In this document: positions 35,330 to 44,136 of the stretch, one piece after another
Layout of the letters: every line of letters begins with the position of its first letter
Numbering within the stretch: the first letter of the stretch is position 1
NCBI GenBank assembly: GCA_047601665.1
Contig: JASGIT010000001.1
Location: 3,286,001 to 3,350,000 of the forward strand
DNA from: JASGIT01 sp047601665
GTDB taxonomy: Bacteria; Pseudomonadota; Gammaproteobacteria; Burkholderiales; Burkholderiaceae_C
Direction: 5' to 3'
Length of the DNA stretch: 64,000 nucleotides
Program-made: the position numbers and the translations under genes
Notes under the pieces: model-generated
Database searches by the model: none
Seen by the model: the letters and a program-made list of their open reading frames with translations, nothing else
What the model was told of the DNA's origin: nothing

Positions 35330-37363
35330 TCAGAAACTGCTAAAGCTGGAGGGGTCGAACGGCTGCGGCCTGCCCACCGCGTACCCCTGGGCGTAGTCGA
35401 TGCCGATGTCGCGCAGCGCGGCCAGGATGGCGTCGTTCTCAACGAATTCCGCGATGGTGGTCATGCCCATCAACTGGCCCACGCGGCCCATCATCTCGAC
35501 CATAGCGCGGTCGGTGGGGTCGTTCAGCATGTCGCGCACGAAGCTGCCGTCGATCTTGATGCAGTCCACGGGCAGTTGCTTGAGGTACTCCAGCGACGAC
35601 ATGCCGCTGCCGAAGTCATCGAGCGCGAAGCGGCAGCCCAGGGTGCGCAGTTCGTTCATGAAGCGCAGGGCATGGGCGAGGTTGGTGATGGCGCCGGTTT
35701 CGGTGATCTCGAAGCAGACCAGGGCCGGGGGGATGCCGTGGCGCGCGAGTTGCTCGCGGATGTAGCCGGTCAGCGCGTCGTCGCCGAGGGAGATGCCCGA
35801 AAGGTTGATGGCGCAGCTGGTGAGCGGCCGCGCCACCGGTGCGGCCCGGTGCGCGGCCAGGCGCGCCGCCAGGGTCTGGAAGGCCGCGTGCACCACCCAG
35901 CGGTCTATCAGCGGCATCAGGCCGTAGCGTTCGGCCGCGGGAAGGAACTGGTCGGGCGGCACGATGTGCCCGGCCTCGTCCCGCAGGCGCAACAGCAGTT
36001 CCACGCGCAGGCCGGGCTCCTGGTGCGCCAGCGCGCGAATTTCCTGGGCGTAGAGGGCGAAGCGGTTCTGCTCCAGCGCGTCGCGGATCTTCTGCACCCA
36101 GCCCATTTCGCCGAAGCGTTTTTGCAGTTCCTGGTCGTCGGCGCGCTGCACTTCCACGCGGTTGCGGCCGTTTTCCTTGGCCAGATAGCAGGCGATGTCG
36201 GCGACGCGCAGCGTTTCTTCCACCGTGGTCTGGGCATCGGCCACCGGGGCGATGCCAATGCTGAGGGTGATGGAGAAGCTGCGCTCTTCCCACTGGAACT
36301 GGGCGGACTGCACCGCGTGCCGCAGCCGCTCCGCCAGCTGGGCGGCGGCGTTGAGGTCGCAGTGTTCGGCCAGGATCGCGAATTCATCGCCGCCCATGCG
36401 CGCCAGCAGGTCGTCGGTGCGCAGCCCGTGCTGCAGGAGCGTGGTGACCTGGCGCAAGACCTCGTCGCCCGCAGCGTGGCCGCAGGTGTCGTTGATGATC
36501 TTGAACTGGTCGAGGTCAATGAACATCAGGCTGTGCGTCGTCTTGCGGTGGCCCAGGGCCTGGATGGCGGCTTCGAGGCGGTGCTCGAAGCCGCGCCGGT
36601 TGGCCAGGCCGGTCAGCACGTCGTGCGTGGCCTGCCAGGACAATTGCGCCTCGAAGGTCTGGCGCTGCTGCACGAGCCTGCGGGTGTACAGGAGCGTCAC
36701 CAGCATCAGCAGCATGGCGGTGACGGCGTTCAGCGCGATCAGCTGCCATGCGAGCAGGCGCGACTGCTGGCCGAGGCTGGCTGAAAAGGCGTTCGACTTG
36801 AGCAGAAGCTGCTGGGCGATGCCGTCGATCTGGTTATTGAACTGGCGTTCCGCGCTCTCGGGCACCTGGGCGCCCGAGGCCAGGGTGTGCCGGATCTGGG
36901 TCGCCAGCTGGGCGAGTTCGAGCAGCGGCGTGTCCGAGTCTTCCCACAGCGAGATGGTTTTGCGGAAGGCGGGGATGACCTGGAAATAACGGAACATCCA
37001 GATGATGCCCGGAATGTCCGCGGCATCGTTGCCGCCGCGCAGAAAGCCGTCGCGCGCCGCCGCCAGGTCGGGGACGGGCTGGCGCAGCGCCTGCCGCGCG
37101 GCCAGGTCGCCCAGCGGGAACGCCATGCCCTGCTCATAGCGCTCGAAATCCTCGGGCGCGCGGGTGCTGAGATAGCGGTAGAGGGACTGGAGGGCGTCCT
37201 GCGTGCCCCGGGACCACAGGCCTTCGCCCCGGACGTAGGCGCGCACCGTCGAGAGCGTGTACGAACTGAAGATCGCCAGGCTGGTTTGCACCAGTATCAG
37301 GAGCATGAATGGCCATATCAGCCCCCAGAGAGAAGCGGCAAGGGGGTGGCGGCGGGCCGTCAT
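35330..37363 (-). CDS. GGDEF-EAL membrane protein (cyclic-di-GMP turnover)
   Basis: A 677-residue inner-membrane protein. A membrane helix (about residues 12-33) and a second (about 204-226) flank a periplasmic sensor region of about 170 residues. The GGDEF domain (about 240-405) has THDVLTGLANRRGFE and an intact MGGDEFAIL site, so cyclase activity is possible. The EAL domain (about 420-670) has VELLLRLRD in place of the classic EAL motif, ITETGAI, ALDDFGSGMSSLEYLKQLP with the metal aspartates, and EFVENDAI. The ELL variant may still be active. The overall output (synthesis, breakdown or both) cannot be decided by eye. Confidence 0.9.
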   Translation of the reverse strand: MTARRHPLAASLWGLIWPFMLLILVQTSLAIFSSYTLSTVRAYVRGEGLWSRGTQDALQSLYRYLSTRAPEDFERYEQGMAFPLGDLAARQALRQPVPDLAAARDGFLRGGNDAADIPGIIWMFRYFQVIPAFRKTISLWEDSDTPLLELAQLATQIRHTLASGAQVPESAERQFNNQIDGIAQQLLLKSNAFSASLGQQSRLLAWQLIALNAVTAMLLMLVTLLYTRRLVQQRQTFEAQLSWQATHDVLTGLANRRGFEHRLEAAIQALGHRKTTHSLMFIDLDQFKIINDTCGHAAGDEVLRQVTTLLQHGLRTDDLLARMGGDEFAILAEHCDLNAAAQLAERLRHAVQSAQFQWEERSFSITLSIGIAPVADAQTTVEETLRVADIACYLAKENGRNRVEVQRADDQELQKRFGEMGWVQKIRDALEQNRFALYAQEIRALAHQEPGLRVELLLRLRDEAGHIVPPDQFLPAAERYGLMPLIDRWVVHAAFQTLAARLAAHRAAPVARPLTSCAINLSGISLGDDALTGYIREQLARHGIPPALVCFEITETGAITNLAHALRFMNELRTLGCRFALDDFGSGMSSLEYLKQLPVDCIKIDGSFVRDMLNDPTDRAMVEMMGRVGQLMGMTTIAEFVENDAILAALRDIGIDYAQGYAVGRPQPFDPSSFSSF

Positions 37364-37423
37364 GTGGTGGGTGCTATTCGCGAAGAGCTAGGTTGTAACA
37401 GAGCCGCCTGGGTACCAATGTGA

Positions 37424-38164
37424 TCAACGTTGCGCGAGTGCCACGTCCACGGCCAAAGTCATGTACTGCCAGCTGGTGCGAACCGCATTGGTGACGCGCT
37501 CCACGTTGCGCGCGTCCGGGGCGTTGCCCAGCAGGGTCGAGACGATGTCCAGCGCCTCCCACGGGTGGACGTCGTCGTAGTGCGCGTGCAGGCGCAGCCA
37601 GCGCATGGCCGCATGGCGCTTGTCTTCCGGGAACAGGTTCTCGTAGGTCTGCCGGGAGCAGACCACGCTGGACCAATCCCCGGTGGCCCCTTCGACGGCA
37701 TAGTTGGTGGCCGCCACGGCAACGGCGAGGTCTTCGGTGTCGCACACCGTCCAGCACCAGTGGGCGAGGGCGTGCATTCCAGGGATGGGCGCCGCGTTCA
37801 GGAGGTCTTCGAAAGGAACGCCGCTGGCCTCGGCCCATGCGCGCCAATGGTCGGCGTGCCGGTTTTCGACGCGGATGTTCTTGATCAGGTACTGGCGCGC
37901 CATGTCCTCGCCACGGCTGCGGCCGTACCGCGCCTTGATGAGGTTCATGGCCATGAACTGGGGGAATTGCTCGATGGTGGGCCAGACCCCGATGAGGAAC
38001 GCCCGCGTTGCCGCGGGGGAAAGCTCCGCGTCGCGCATTTGCTGGAACAGCGGATGGCTGACCAGGCGCTCACGGTCTTGCGCCGTGTCAGTCACCATTT
38101 TCCGTACCCAATCCGGGTAGCTTTCGAGGGAGGTGACTTCCCCTGTGCGAATAAAGGCATCCAT
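37424..38164 (-). CDS. TenA/PqqC-fold iron-containing redox enzyme family protein
   Basis: A 246-residue helical protein of the heme-oxygenase-like fold. Candidate ligand residues are in RHADHWRAW (after KNIRVEN), HWCWTVCDTEDLAVAVAATN, NYAVEGATGDWSS and RLHAHYDDVHPWEALDIV. The pattern matches proteins annotated as iron-containing redox enzymes or PqqC-like. Members of this fold act on varied substrates, including in pyrroloquinoline and thiamin metabolism and fatty-acid decarboxylation, so no reaction can be assigned. It stands alone between the GGDEF-EAL gene and a repeat. Confidence 0.65.
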   Translation of the reverse strand: MDAFIRTGEVTSLESYPDWVRKMVTDTAQDRERLVSHPLFQQMRDAELSPAATRAFLIGVWPTIEQFPQFMAMNLIKARYGRSRGEDMARQYLIKNIRVENRHADHWRAWAEASGVPFEDLLNAAPIPGMHALAHWCWTVCDTEDLAVAVAATNYAVEGATGDWSSVVCSRQTYENLFPEDKRHAAMRWLRLHAHYDDVHPWEALDIVSTLLGNAPDARNVERVTNAVRTSWQYMTLAVDVALAQR

Positions 38165-38190
38165 GGTGTTGTCTCGAACGATAAATTGTG

Positions 38191-38240
38191 GCTATTACTC
38201 TTATCTTGATAGCTGTCAGCGCTTTTGTCTATTGGGCTGG
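38191..38240. repeat. Dispersed AGCGCT/AGCTAT repeat, degenerate copy
   Basis: On the minus strand it reads CCAGCCCAATAGACAAAAGC followed by GCTGACAGCTATCAA. It lies between the aminotransferase stop (38259) and the TenA-fold gene start. Confidence 0.65.
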
Positions 38241-38258
38241 GAGGCGGTTACGAGTGTG

Positions 38259-39410
38259 TTACAGCTGCCGGAGCCGCGCGAGCGCCGCGTTGAGCGTCTC
38301 GTCCTTCTTGGCAAAGCAGAACCGCACCACGCGCTGGTCGAAGCCGTCGCCATAGAAGGCCGACAGCGGAATCGCCGCCACGCCGATCTCGCGCGTGAGC
38401 CACTGGCAGAAATCGGCCTCGTTCAGATCGCTCACCGCCGAGATGTCCACGCACTGGAAATAGCTGCCAGTGCTGGGCAGCAGCTTCAGGCGCGAGCCCG
38501 CGAGGCCGGCGCGGAACAGGTCGCGCTTGGCCTGGTAGAAGGCGGGCAGGTGGAGGTAGGGCGCGGGGTCTTTCAGGTACTCCGCCAGCCCGTGCTGCAT
38601 GGGCGTGTTGACGGTGAACACGTTGAACTGGTGCACCTTGCGGAACTCCGCTGTCAGCGCGGCGGGCGCGGCCACGGTGCCTATCTTCCAGCCGGTGACG
38701 TGGAAGGTCTTGCCGAAGCTCGACACGATGAAGGCCCGGTCCGCCAGACCGGGGAAGCGTGCCGCGCTCTGGTGCTGTGCGCCGTCGAAGACCATGTGCT
38801 CGTACACCTCGTCGCTGAGGAGCAGCACGTTGGTGGGGGCCAGCAGGTCTTCGAGCGCGCGCATGTCCGCATCCGTCCACACCGTGGCGCTGGGGTTGTG
38901 CGGGGTGTTGATGAGCATCAGCCGCGTGCGCGGTGTGATGGCGGCGGCGATCTTGGCGAAGTCGGGCCGGAAGGTGCCCGGCGTGAGCGGCACGCGCACC
39001 ACCACGCCGCCCGCGAGTTCGATGTTGGGCACGTAGCTGTCGTAGCAGGGCTCCAGCACGATGACCTCGTCGCCCGGCTGCACGGTGGCGAGGATGGCCG
39101 TCAGAATCGCCTGCGTGGCCCCTGCGGTGATGGTGATTTCGGCGTCAGGGCAATACCGGCGTGCGTGAAGCGCTTCTATTTTGCTAGCAACCGCCTCGCG
39201 CAGCGCGGGCACGCCGGCCATGGGCGGGTACTGGTTGTGGCCGGCCTGCATGGCGCGCGCCACGGCGCCGGGCAGCGCGGGGTCGCAGTCGAAGTCCGGA
39301 AAGCCCTGGCCCAGGTTCACCGCGCCATGCTCCGCCGCCAGGGCCGACATCACGGTGAAGATGGTGGTGCCCACGTTCGGCAGGCGGCTGGGGAAGGTGG
39401 GGGTGGTCAT
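38259..39410 (-). CDS. PLP-dependent aminotransferase (YbdL/methionine aminotransferase-like)
   Basis: A 383-residue class I/II aminotransferase. It has the NLGQGFPDFDCDPAL start motif, NQYPPMAGVPALREAVA, TAGATQAI, the LINTPHNPSATVW segment, SDEVYEHMVF with the cofactor aspartate-tyrosine pair, and the Schiff-base lysine in SSFGKTFHVTGWKIG. The pattern is close to YbdL-type methionine or kynurenine aminotransferases. The ATG at 39410 overlaps the cysB stop (ATGA, 39407-39410), so the two are co-translated. The link with CysB fits a role in sulfur amino-acid metabolism. Confidence 0.9.
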   Translation of the reverse strand: MTTPTFPSRLPNVGTTIFTVMSALAAEHGAVNLGQGFPDFDCDPALPGAVARAMQAGHNQYPPMAGVPALREAVASKIEALHARRYCPDAEITITAGATQAILTAILATVQPGDEVIVLEPCYDSYVPNIELAGGVVVRVPLTPGTFRPDFAKIAAAITPRTRLMLINTPHNPSATVWTDADMRALEDLLAPTNVLLLSDEVYEHMVFDGAQHQSAARFPGLADRAFIVSSFGKTFHVTGWKIGTVAAPAALTAEFRKVHQFNVFTVNTPMQHGLAEYLKDPAPYLHLPAFYQAKRDLFRAGLAGSRLKLLPSTGSYFQCVDISAVSDLNEADFCQWLTREIGVAAIPLSAFYGDGFDQRVVRFCFAKKDETLNAALARLRQL

Positions 39411-40348
39411 AGCTCGTAGTCGTTCACGTGGCCGGTCATGGCGCGGGCGATGAGTTCGCGGCTCAGGCGGTCGCTGAGCAGTTCGGCGAACTTGTAGACG
39501 AAGTTGCGCAGGTAGGCCCCGCGCTTGAAGGCCACGCGCGCCACGCTCTGGCCGAACAGGTGGCCCACGGGCCGCACCACCAGGTCGCCCACGGGGTCGT
39601 CGCGCATGGCCATCTCGGCCACGATGCCGATGCCCAGGCCCAGGCGCACGTAGGTCTTGATCACGTCGGAGTCGATGGCCTCGAGCACGATGCGCGGCTG
39701 CATCTTGCGCGCGGCGAAGGCCTGGTCGATCTTGCTGCGCCCGGTGAAGCTGGGGTGGTAGGTGACCAGCCCTTCGTGCGCGATGTCGTCCAGCGTCACG
39801 CGCTCCTTCTGCGCCAGCGGGTGGCCCTGCGGGCACACCAGCACGTGCTGCCATTCGTAGCAGGGCAGGGTGACGAGGTCGGGGTACTCGGCCAGCGACT
39901 CGGTGGCCATGCCGATCTCGGCGGCCTCGTCCAGCACCATGCGCGCCACCTCGTGCGGCGTGGCCTGGTGCAGGCTGATGGTCACCTTGGGATAGGCCTC
40001 GCGCAGCTTGGCGACGGGCACGGGCAGCACGTAGCGCGCCTGGGTGTGGGTGGTGGCGATGCTGAGGGTGCCGCTGTCCTGCGCGCTGAACTGCTCGCCG
40101 ATGCGCTTGAGGTTGCCCACCTCGCGCATGATGACCTCGATGCTCTTGAGCACGTGCTGCCCCGGCTCGGTGATGCGCTTGAGCCGCTTGCCGTGGCGCG
40201 CGAAGATGTCCACGCCCAGTTCGTCTTCCAGCTCGATGATGGCCTTGGACACGCCGGGCTGCGAGGTGTGCAGCGCCTTGGCGGCTTCGGTCAGGTTCAG
40301 GTTGCGGCGCGCAGCCTCCTGGACGAAGCGGAATTGGTGCAGGTTCAT
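39407..40348 (-). CDS. cysB: CysB-like LysR regulator of sulfur assimilation
   Basis: A 313-residue LysR-type activator. The N-terminus MNLHQFRFVQEAARRNLNLT with EAAKALHTSQPGVSKAIIEL is the classic CysB helix-turn-helix, and the effector domain keeps the SIATTHTQARYVLP motif around the sulfate/acetylserine site and FKRGAYLRNFVYKFAELL near the end. CysB activates cysteine biosynthesis genes under sulfur limitation. The start at 40348 lacks a strong ribosome site but matches the family exactly. Coupled downstream to the aminotransferase. Confidence 0.93.
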   Translation of the reverse strand: MNLHQFRFVQEAARRNLNLTEAAKALHTSQPGVSKAIIELEDELGVDIFARHGKRLKRITEPGQHVLKSIEVIMREVGNLKRIGEQFSAQDSGTLSIATTHTQARYVLPVPVAKLREAYPKVTISLHQATPHEVARMVLDEAAEIGMATESLAEYPDLVTLPCYEWQHVLVCPQGHPLAQKERVTLDDIAHEGLVTYHPSFTGRSKIDQAFAARKMQPRIVLEAIDSDVIKTYVRLGLGIGIVAEMAMRDDPVGDLVVRPVGHLFGQSVARVAFKRGAYLRNFVYKFAELLSDRLSRELIARAMTGHVNDYEL

Positions 40349-40376
40349 ATCGGATTTTGGATAAAGATCGGCATCA

Positions 40377-40922
40377 TTATGCCGCCTGAATCCAACGCAA
40401 ACCCATGAACAACGCCGCGCCCGCCGCAATCAACACCAGCGCGTTGATGCGCGTGGCCATCACGCACACGGTGGAGGCCAGCGCCAGCAGCTTGGCCTGC
40501 CAGCCGCCGTCCAGCCCTTCGACCAGCACGACGACCGAGGCCAGGATCATGCCCGCCGCCACGGGGCGCAGGCCCGCCTCCAGCGCCACCTGCCAGCGCG
40601 CGCCCTGGTGCTGCCGCCACAGCCGCGCCACGCCGTAGATCAGGAAGGCCGTGGGGCCGAACAGCGCCAGCGTGGCCACCACCGCGCCCCAGAAGCCCGC
40701 CACCTGCCAGCCGATCAGCGTGGCCAGCAGCGAGCCGGGGCCGGGGGCCATGCGGGCGATGGCGAAGGTGTTGACGAACTGCGCGGCGCTCATCCAGTGG
40801 TGCACGTCCACCACCTGGCGCTGCACGTCGGCGATGATGGCCTGCCCGCCGCCGATGGTGGCGAGTGACAGCGGCGCGAACAGGGCGGCCAGTTGCAGGC
40901 AGCGGTCGAGGGTTTCGCTCAT
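40377..40922 (-). CDS. chrA: Chromate transporter, second half-size subunit
   Basis: A 181-residue membrane protein matching one ChrA domain: FAPLSLATIGGGQAIIADVQ, then QFVNTFAIARMAPGPGSLLATLIGW and several hydrophobic helices. In two-gene systems each half-size ChrA protein supplies one half of a transporter with inverted topology. Its start overlaps the stop of the other half (ATGA, 40919-40922). Such transporters expel chromate or take part in sulfate-like anion movement; the neighbouring cysB makes an anion link plausible. Confidence 0.88.
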   Translation of the reverse strand: MSETLDRCLQLAALFAPLSLATIGGGQAIIADVQRQVVDVHHWMSAAQFVNTFAIARMAPGPGSLLATLIGWQVAGFWGAVVATLALFGPTAFLIYGVARLWRQHQGARWQVALEAGLRPVAAGMILASVVVLVEGLDGGWQAKLLALASTVCVMATRINALVLIAAGAALFMGLRWIQAA

Positions 40923-41473
40923 GCGGCGCGCCCCCCGCGCCAGTATTCGACCGCCACGCCCAGCCCGCCCGCGCCCAGCACCGTCCACACCAGCGGCCAG
41001 TGCAGCAGCGCCACGGCCACGAAGGTGGCGGCCATCAGCGCCAGCGGAAACCAGCGCCGGGGCAGCCGCACCACGCTGGTGACGGCCATCGAGATCGACA
41101 GGCCGATGGCCGCCGCCGCCGCGCCCACCAGCGCCACGTGCGTCAGCGGGTAGCGCATGAGGTGCGCGAACACGGTGCCCAGCGCAATGATGAGCAGCCC
41201 CGGCGGCACGATGATGCCCGTGAACCCCGCCACCGCGCCGCGCCAGCCGCACAGCCGGTAGCCGATCCAGATCGCCAGGTTCTTCACGTTCACGCCCGGC
41301 AGCGCCTGCGACAGCGCCAGGCCGTTGAGGAAGTCCTCCTCGCTCAGCCAGCGCCGCTCCTGCACGAAGTCGCGCATCATGCGCCCGCTCAGGCCACCGC
41401 CGAAGCTGGTCAGGCCGATGAGGGAGAAGGCGAGGAACAGGTCGCGGACCGTGGGTGGAGAAGAGGGGGGCAT
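40919..41473 (-). CDS. chrA: Chromate transporter, first half-size subunit
   Basis: A 184-residue membrane protein with the ChrA signature FSLIGLTSFGGGLSGRMMRD and LSEEDFLNGLALSQALPGVN, followed by several membrane helices. It pairs with the second half downstream by stop-start overlap. The ATG at 41473 begins right before the family core; the upstream extension of the open frame derives from a dispersed repeat. Confidence 0.88.
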   Translation of the reverse strand: MPPSSPPTVRDLFLAFSLIGLTSFGGGLSGRMMRDFVQERRWLSEEDFLNGLALSQALPGVNVKNLAIWIGYRLCGWRGAVAGFTGIIVPPGLLIIALGTVFAHLMRYPLTHVALVGAAAAAIGLSISMAVTSVVRLPRRWFPLALMAATFVAVALLHWPLVWTVLGAGGLGVAVEYWRGGRAA

Positions 41474-41480
41474 GGCGCTT

Positions 41481-41530
41481 CCAAAAGAATAGCTGCTAGC
41501 GCTTTCTGCACAAGGGCTAGAGGCTGTTTT
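41481..41530. repeat. Dispersed AGCGCT/AGCTAT repeat, copy at cbiX end
   Basis: Contains AATAGCTGCTAGCGCTTTCT and GCACAAGGGCTAGAGGC. It supplies the last codons and stop of cbiX on the minus strand and ends 8 bp before the chrA start. Confidence 0.75.
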
Positions 41531-41888
41531 TATTCTCAACCGCAATGTGCGCCATCAGCGCTGTGACGCGCGGGTCTTCGCCGATCGCGGGCTGCACCGT
41601 GATGGACAGGTGCGGATGCAGCGCGCGCAGCTCCGCCACCAGCCGGGGCAGGTCTTCGCGCGCATGGCGGCCCGTGCCCAGGAACATGGGGACGATGGTG
41701 ACGTGGCCTATGCCCAGCGCGGCCAGGTCGGCCACGGCTTCGTGCAGGCTGGGCGCGCACAACTCCAGGTAGGCGCAGCGTGCCGGCAGCCCCAGCGCCG
41801 CCACTTGGTCGCGCACGGCCTCGATGGGCGCGCGCCACAGCGGGTCGCGCGAGCCGTGGGCGAAAAGGACGATGCCCCGCTTCACCAC
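41517..41888 (-). CDS. cbiX: CbiX/SirB-type sirohydrochlorin chelatase-like protein
   Basis: A 123-residue single-domain chelatase of the CbiX(S)/SirB kind. It opens GIVLFAHGSRDPLWRAPIEA with the active-site histidine and carries VTIVPMFLGTGRHAREDLP with the second histidine pair. Such proteins insert iron or cobalt into sirohydrochlorin for siroheme (needed by sulfite reductase) or cobalamin. Siroheme synthesis would suit the sulfur theme of cysB nearby. The final residues (ENKNSL) are encoded by a dispersed repeat. Confidence 0.85.
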   Translation of the reverse strand: MVKRGIVLFAHGSRDPLWRAPIEAVRDQVAALGLPARCAYLELCAPSLHEAVADLAALGIGHVTIVPMFLGTGRHAREDLPRLVAELRALHPHLSITVQPAIGEDPRVTALMAHIAVENKNSL

Positions 41889-41892
41889 GGCG

Positions 41893-43008
41893 TCACCTGC
41901 GCAGCACCAGCCACCCGAATGCCGCCAGCGACAGCAGCGAATAGATCAGCCCCGGCGCGGCGGCGGTGAGCCACGGCGACCAGTTCTGCAGGTTGCCCGC
42001 GTAGCCGAACACGTTGTTGAGCAGGAAGAAGCTGATGCCCGCCATCACCCCGCCGAACACATAGGCCGCGATGCCGCCCGAGCGGAAGTGCAGGTAGGCG
42101 AAGGGCAGGGCCAGCACCACCATCACCAGGCAGGAGAGGGGGTAGAACACCTTGCGCCAGAACTCGATCTCGTACTTCTGCGCCGACTGGCCGTTGGCCT
42201 CCAGGTGGCTGATGTACTGGAACAGGTCAATGGTGGCCATGCGGTCGGGCTGGAGCAGCGCGGCGGACACCATCTCGCTGCTGATGTGGGTGGGCCAGCG
42301 CAGGGTGGGCAGGGTGGCCTGCTCCACGCGCGCCTCGCTGGCGTCCTTGCTGCCGCGCAGGATGAAGCGGCGCTGCTCCACCTGCGACAGTTCCCAGGCA
42401 TTGCCGCCCTTGCTGAACCGGCCCGTCGCCGCCTTGATCTGCGCGCTGAGCCGCCCTTCGGCGTCAAACTCGAACAGCCGCACGTCGAGCATGTGGCCTT
42501 CCGCGCCCAGGGCGCGCACGTTCACGGCGAAAGAGCGGCCCGAGCCGTCGTCCGGCTTCTCCTTGAGCCAGGCCCCGGTGGCGCCCGAGGTCACGCGGCC
42601 CAGGGTGCGCGCCTTGATCAGCTGCCCCACGCGGTCGGCGGCCGGCGCCGCGTAGTCGCCCACCGCGAAGGTGAGCAGCACGAACCCCAGGCCCAGCACC
42701 AGCAGCGTGCGCAGCGCGCGCCACGGGCCCAGGCCGCTGGTGCGCATGATGGTGAATTCCGAGCTTTGCGCCAGGCTCGCCATCACGTAGATGGTGCCGA
42801 TCAGCACGGTGATGGGCAGCAGCTCGTACAGGTGGCTGGGAATGCTGAGCGCCACGGTGACCAGAGCCTGCGTCACCGGGTAGGCCGGGCCCACCCAGCG
42901 CAGTTCGTCAAGCAGGTCGAAAAAGAAGAACAGCGCCAGGAAGCCAATGGTGACGAAGGCCACGGCGGCGGCGGTCTCGCGGTAGATGTAGTTGCGCAGG
43001 ATCTTCAT
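41893..43008 (-). CDS. lptG: LPS export ABC transporter permease LptG
   Basis: A 371-residue inner-membrane permease of the LptB2FG complex that extracts lipopolysaccharide for transport to the outer membrane. It starts MKILRNYIYRETAAAVAFVT, has three N-terminal membrane helices, a periplasmic beta-jellyroll domain in the middle (about residues 110-265) and three C-terminal helices ending LAAFGWLVLRR. The YIYRE and RTSGLGPWRAL coupling segments match the family. Start overlaps the lptF stop (ATGA, 43005-43008). Confidence 0.93.
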   Translation of the reverse strand: MKILRNYIYRETAAAVAFVTIGFLALFFFFDLLDELRWVGPAYPVTQALVTVALSIPSHLYELLPITVLIGTIYVMASLAQSSEFTIMRTSGLGPWRALRTLLVLGLGFVLLTFAVGDYAAPAADRVGQLIKARTLGRVTSGATGAWLKEKPDDGSGRSFAVNVRALGAEGHMLDVRLFEFDAEGRLSAQIKAATGRFSKGGNAWELSQVEQRRFILRGSKDASEARVEQATLPTLRWPTHISSEMVSAALLQPDRMATIDLFQYISHLEANGQSAQKYEIEFWRKVFYPLSCLVMVVLALPFAYLHFRSGGIAAYVFGGVMAGISFFLLNNVFGYAGNLQNWSPWLTAAAPGLIYSLLSLAAFGWLVLRR

Positions 43009-44111
43009 GCCGCGCGCCCCTTTGCCGCCTTGTGCGGCAGCAGGCTGCGCCACGACCAGCGGTTGTGCCGCGCCGCCAGCGCCAGCAGCCCCGCCGCCAG
43101 CGCCCCGCCGTGCAGCAGCACCAGGAAGCCGCCCATGCCCACGCGGCCCGCCGCCACCCAGCTTTGTCCCAGCGTCATCAGGTTGTAGTAGACGATGAAG
43201 GCGAACAGCGCCATCGCCAGGCTGCTGGTGCGCGCGGCGCGCGGGTTCACGCTGGCCACGGCCAGCCCCAGCAGCACGAAGTTGAACGACCCCAGCGCCA
43301 GCCCCAGCCGCCAGCTGAACTCGCCCAGGTTGGGCGGCGTGGGCTGCTGCAGGAGAGCGTGGGTGGGCAAGACCTTGGCGACCTGCTCGTCCCCCCCGGC
43401 GCTCGCGTTCGTGCCCGTGCGCGTGCCGTATTCCTGGAACTCGCTGATCTTCAGGCCCGGCTTGCCCTGCGTGGTCTCCACCCGCGAGCCATTGGACAGC
43501 AGCACCATCTTGTCGCCGTTCTGCACCTCCAGCCGCGCGCTGCGCGCCGAAGTCACCGACTCCTTGCCCTGCTCGGACGAGGCGATGAACACATTGCTGG
43601 CCGACTGCGCATCCGGGCTCTCCTTGTCGATGAAGAACACGCGCGAGCCGTTGGCCGACTCCTGGAACTCGCCGGGCGCGATGCGGTCCACGTCGCCGCG
43701 CCGCTCGTACTGCGAGCGCAACTGCTGGATCTGCTGGTTGGCCCAGGGCCACACGCCCAGCGCCAGCACGGCGATCACCGCCATCACCGGCCACGAAAAG
43801 CGCAGCAGCGGGCGCAGCAGGCTGGCCAGGCCCTGGCCGCTGGAGAACCAGATCACCATTTCACTGTCGCGGTACATGCGTGACAGCGAGCCCACCACCG
43901 AGATGAACAGGCTCAGGCTCAGAATGGTGGGCAGCTGGCCCAGCACCGTGTAGCCCATTACCAGCATCACGTCCGAAGGGTTCACATTGCCGCGCGACGC
44001 CTGGCCCAGCGTGCGGATCAGCATCATGGTCATGACCACGGTGACCAGCACCACCAGCGTCGCCCCGAAGCTGCGCGCCAGCTCCTTGCGAATGGATGAA
44101 TCGAATAACAT
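43005..44111 (-). CDS. lptF: LPS export ABC transporter permease LptF
   Basis: A 368-residue partner of LptG. It starts MLFDSSIRKELARSFGATLV, has the six-helix, jellyroll-in-the-middle organisation and ends with LAARHNRWSWRSLLPH. The periplasmic segment includes an insertion rich in Thr, Asn and Ser (YGTRTGTNASAGGDEQ). The ATG at 44111 lies only 25 bp from the divergent pepA start, so both promoters must overlap the opposite gene or each other. The lptFG / pepA divergence is a conserved arrangement. Confidence 0.93.
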   Translation of the reverse strand: MLFDSSIRKELARSFGATLVVLVTVVMTMMLIRTLGQASRGNVNPSDVMLVMGYTVLGQLPTILSLSLFISVVGSLSRMYRDSEMVIWFSSGQGLASLLRPLLRFSWPVMAVIAVLALGVWPWANQQIQQLRSQYERRGDVDRIAPGEFQESANGSRVFFIDKESPDAQSASNVFIASSEQGKESVTSARSARLEVQNGDKMVLLSNGSRVETTQGKPGLKISEFQEYGTRTGTNASAGGDEQVAKVLPTHALLQQPTPPNLGEFSWRLGLALGSFNFVLLGLAVASVNPRAARTSSLAMALFAFIVYYNLMTLGQSWVAAGRVGMGGFLVLLHGGALAAGLLALAARHNRWSWRSLLPHKAAKGRAA

Positions 44112-44136
44112 TGTTCTCAAGGAAAAAGGCGATTCT

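Noticed and set aside
39150..39190. Segment with AAGCGCTTC and GCTAGC inside the aminotransferase gene as another dispersed repeat
   Set aside because: The encoded residues (VASKIEALHARRYCPD) fit the normal aminotransferase pattern at this place, and the match to the repeat is weak.
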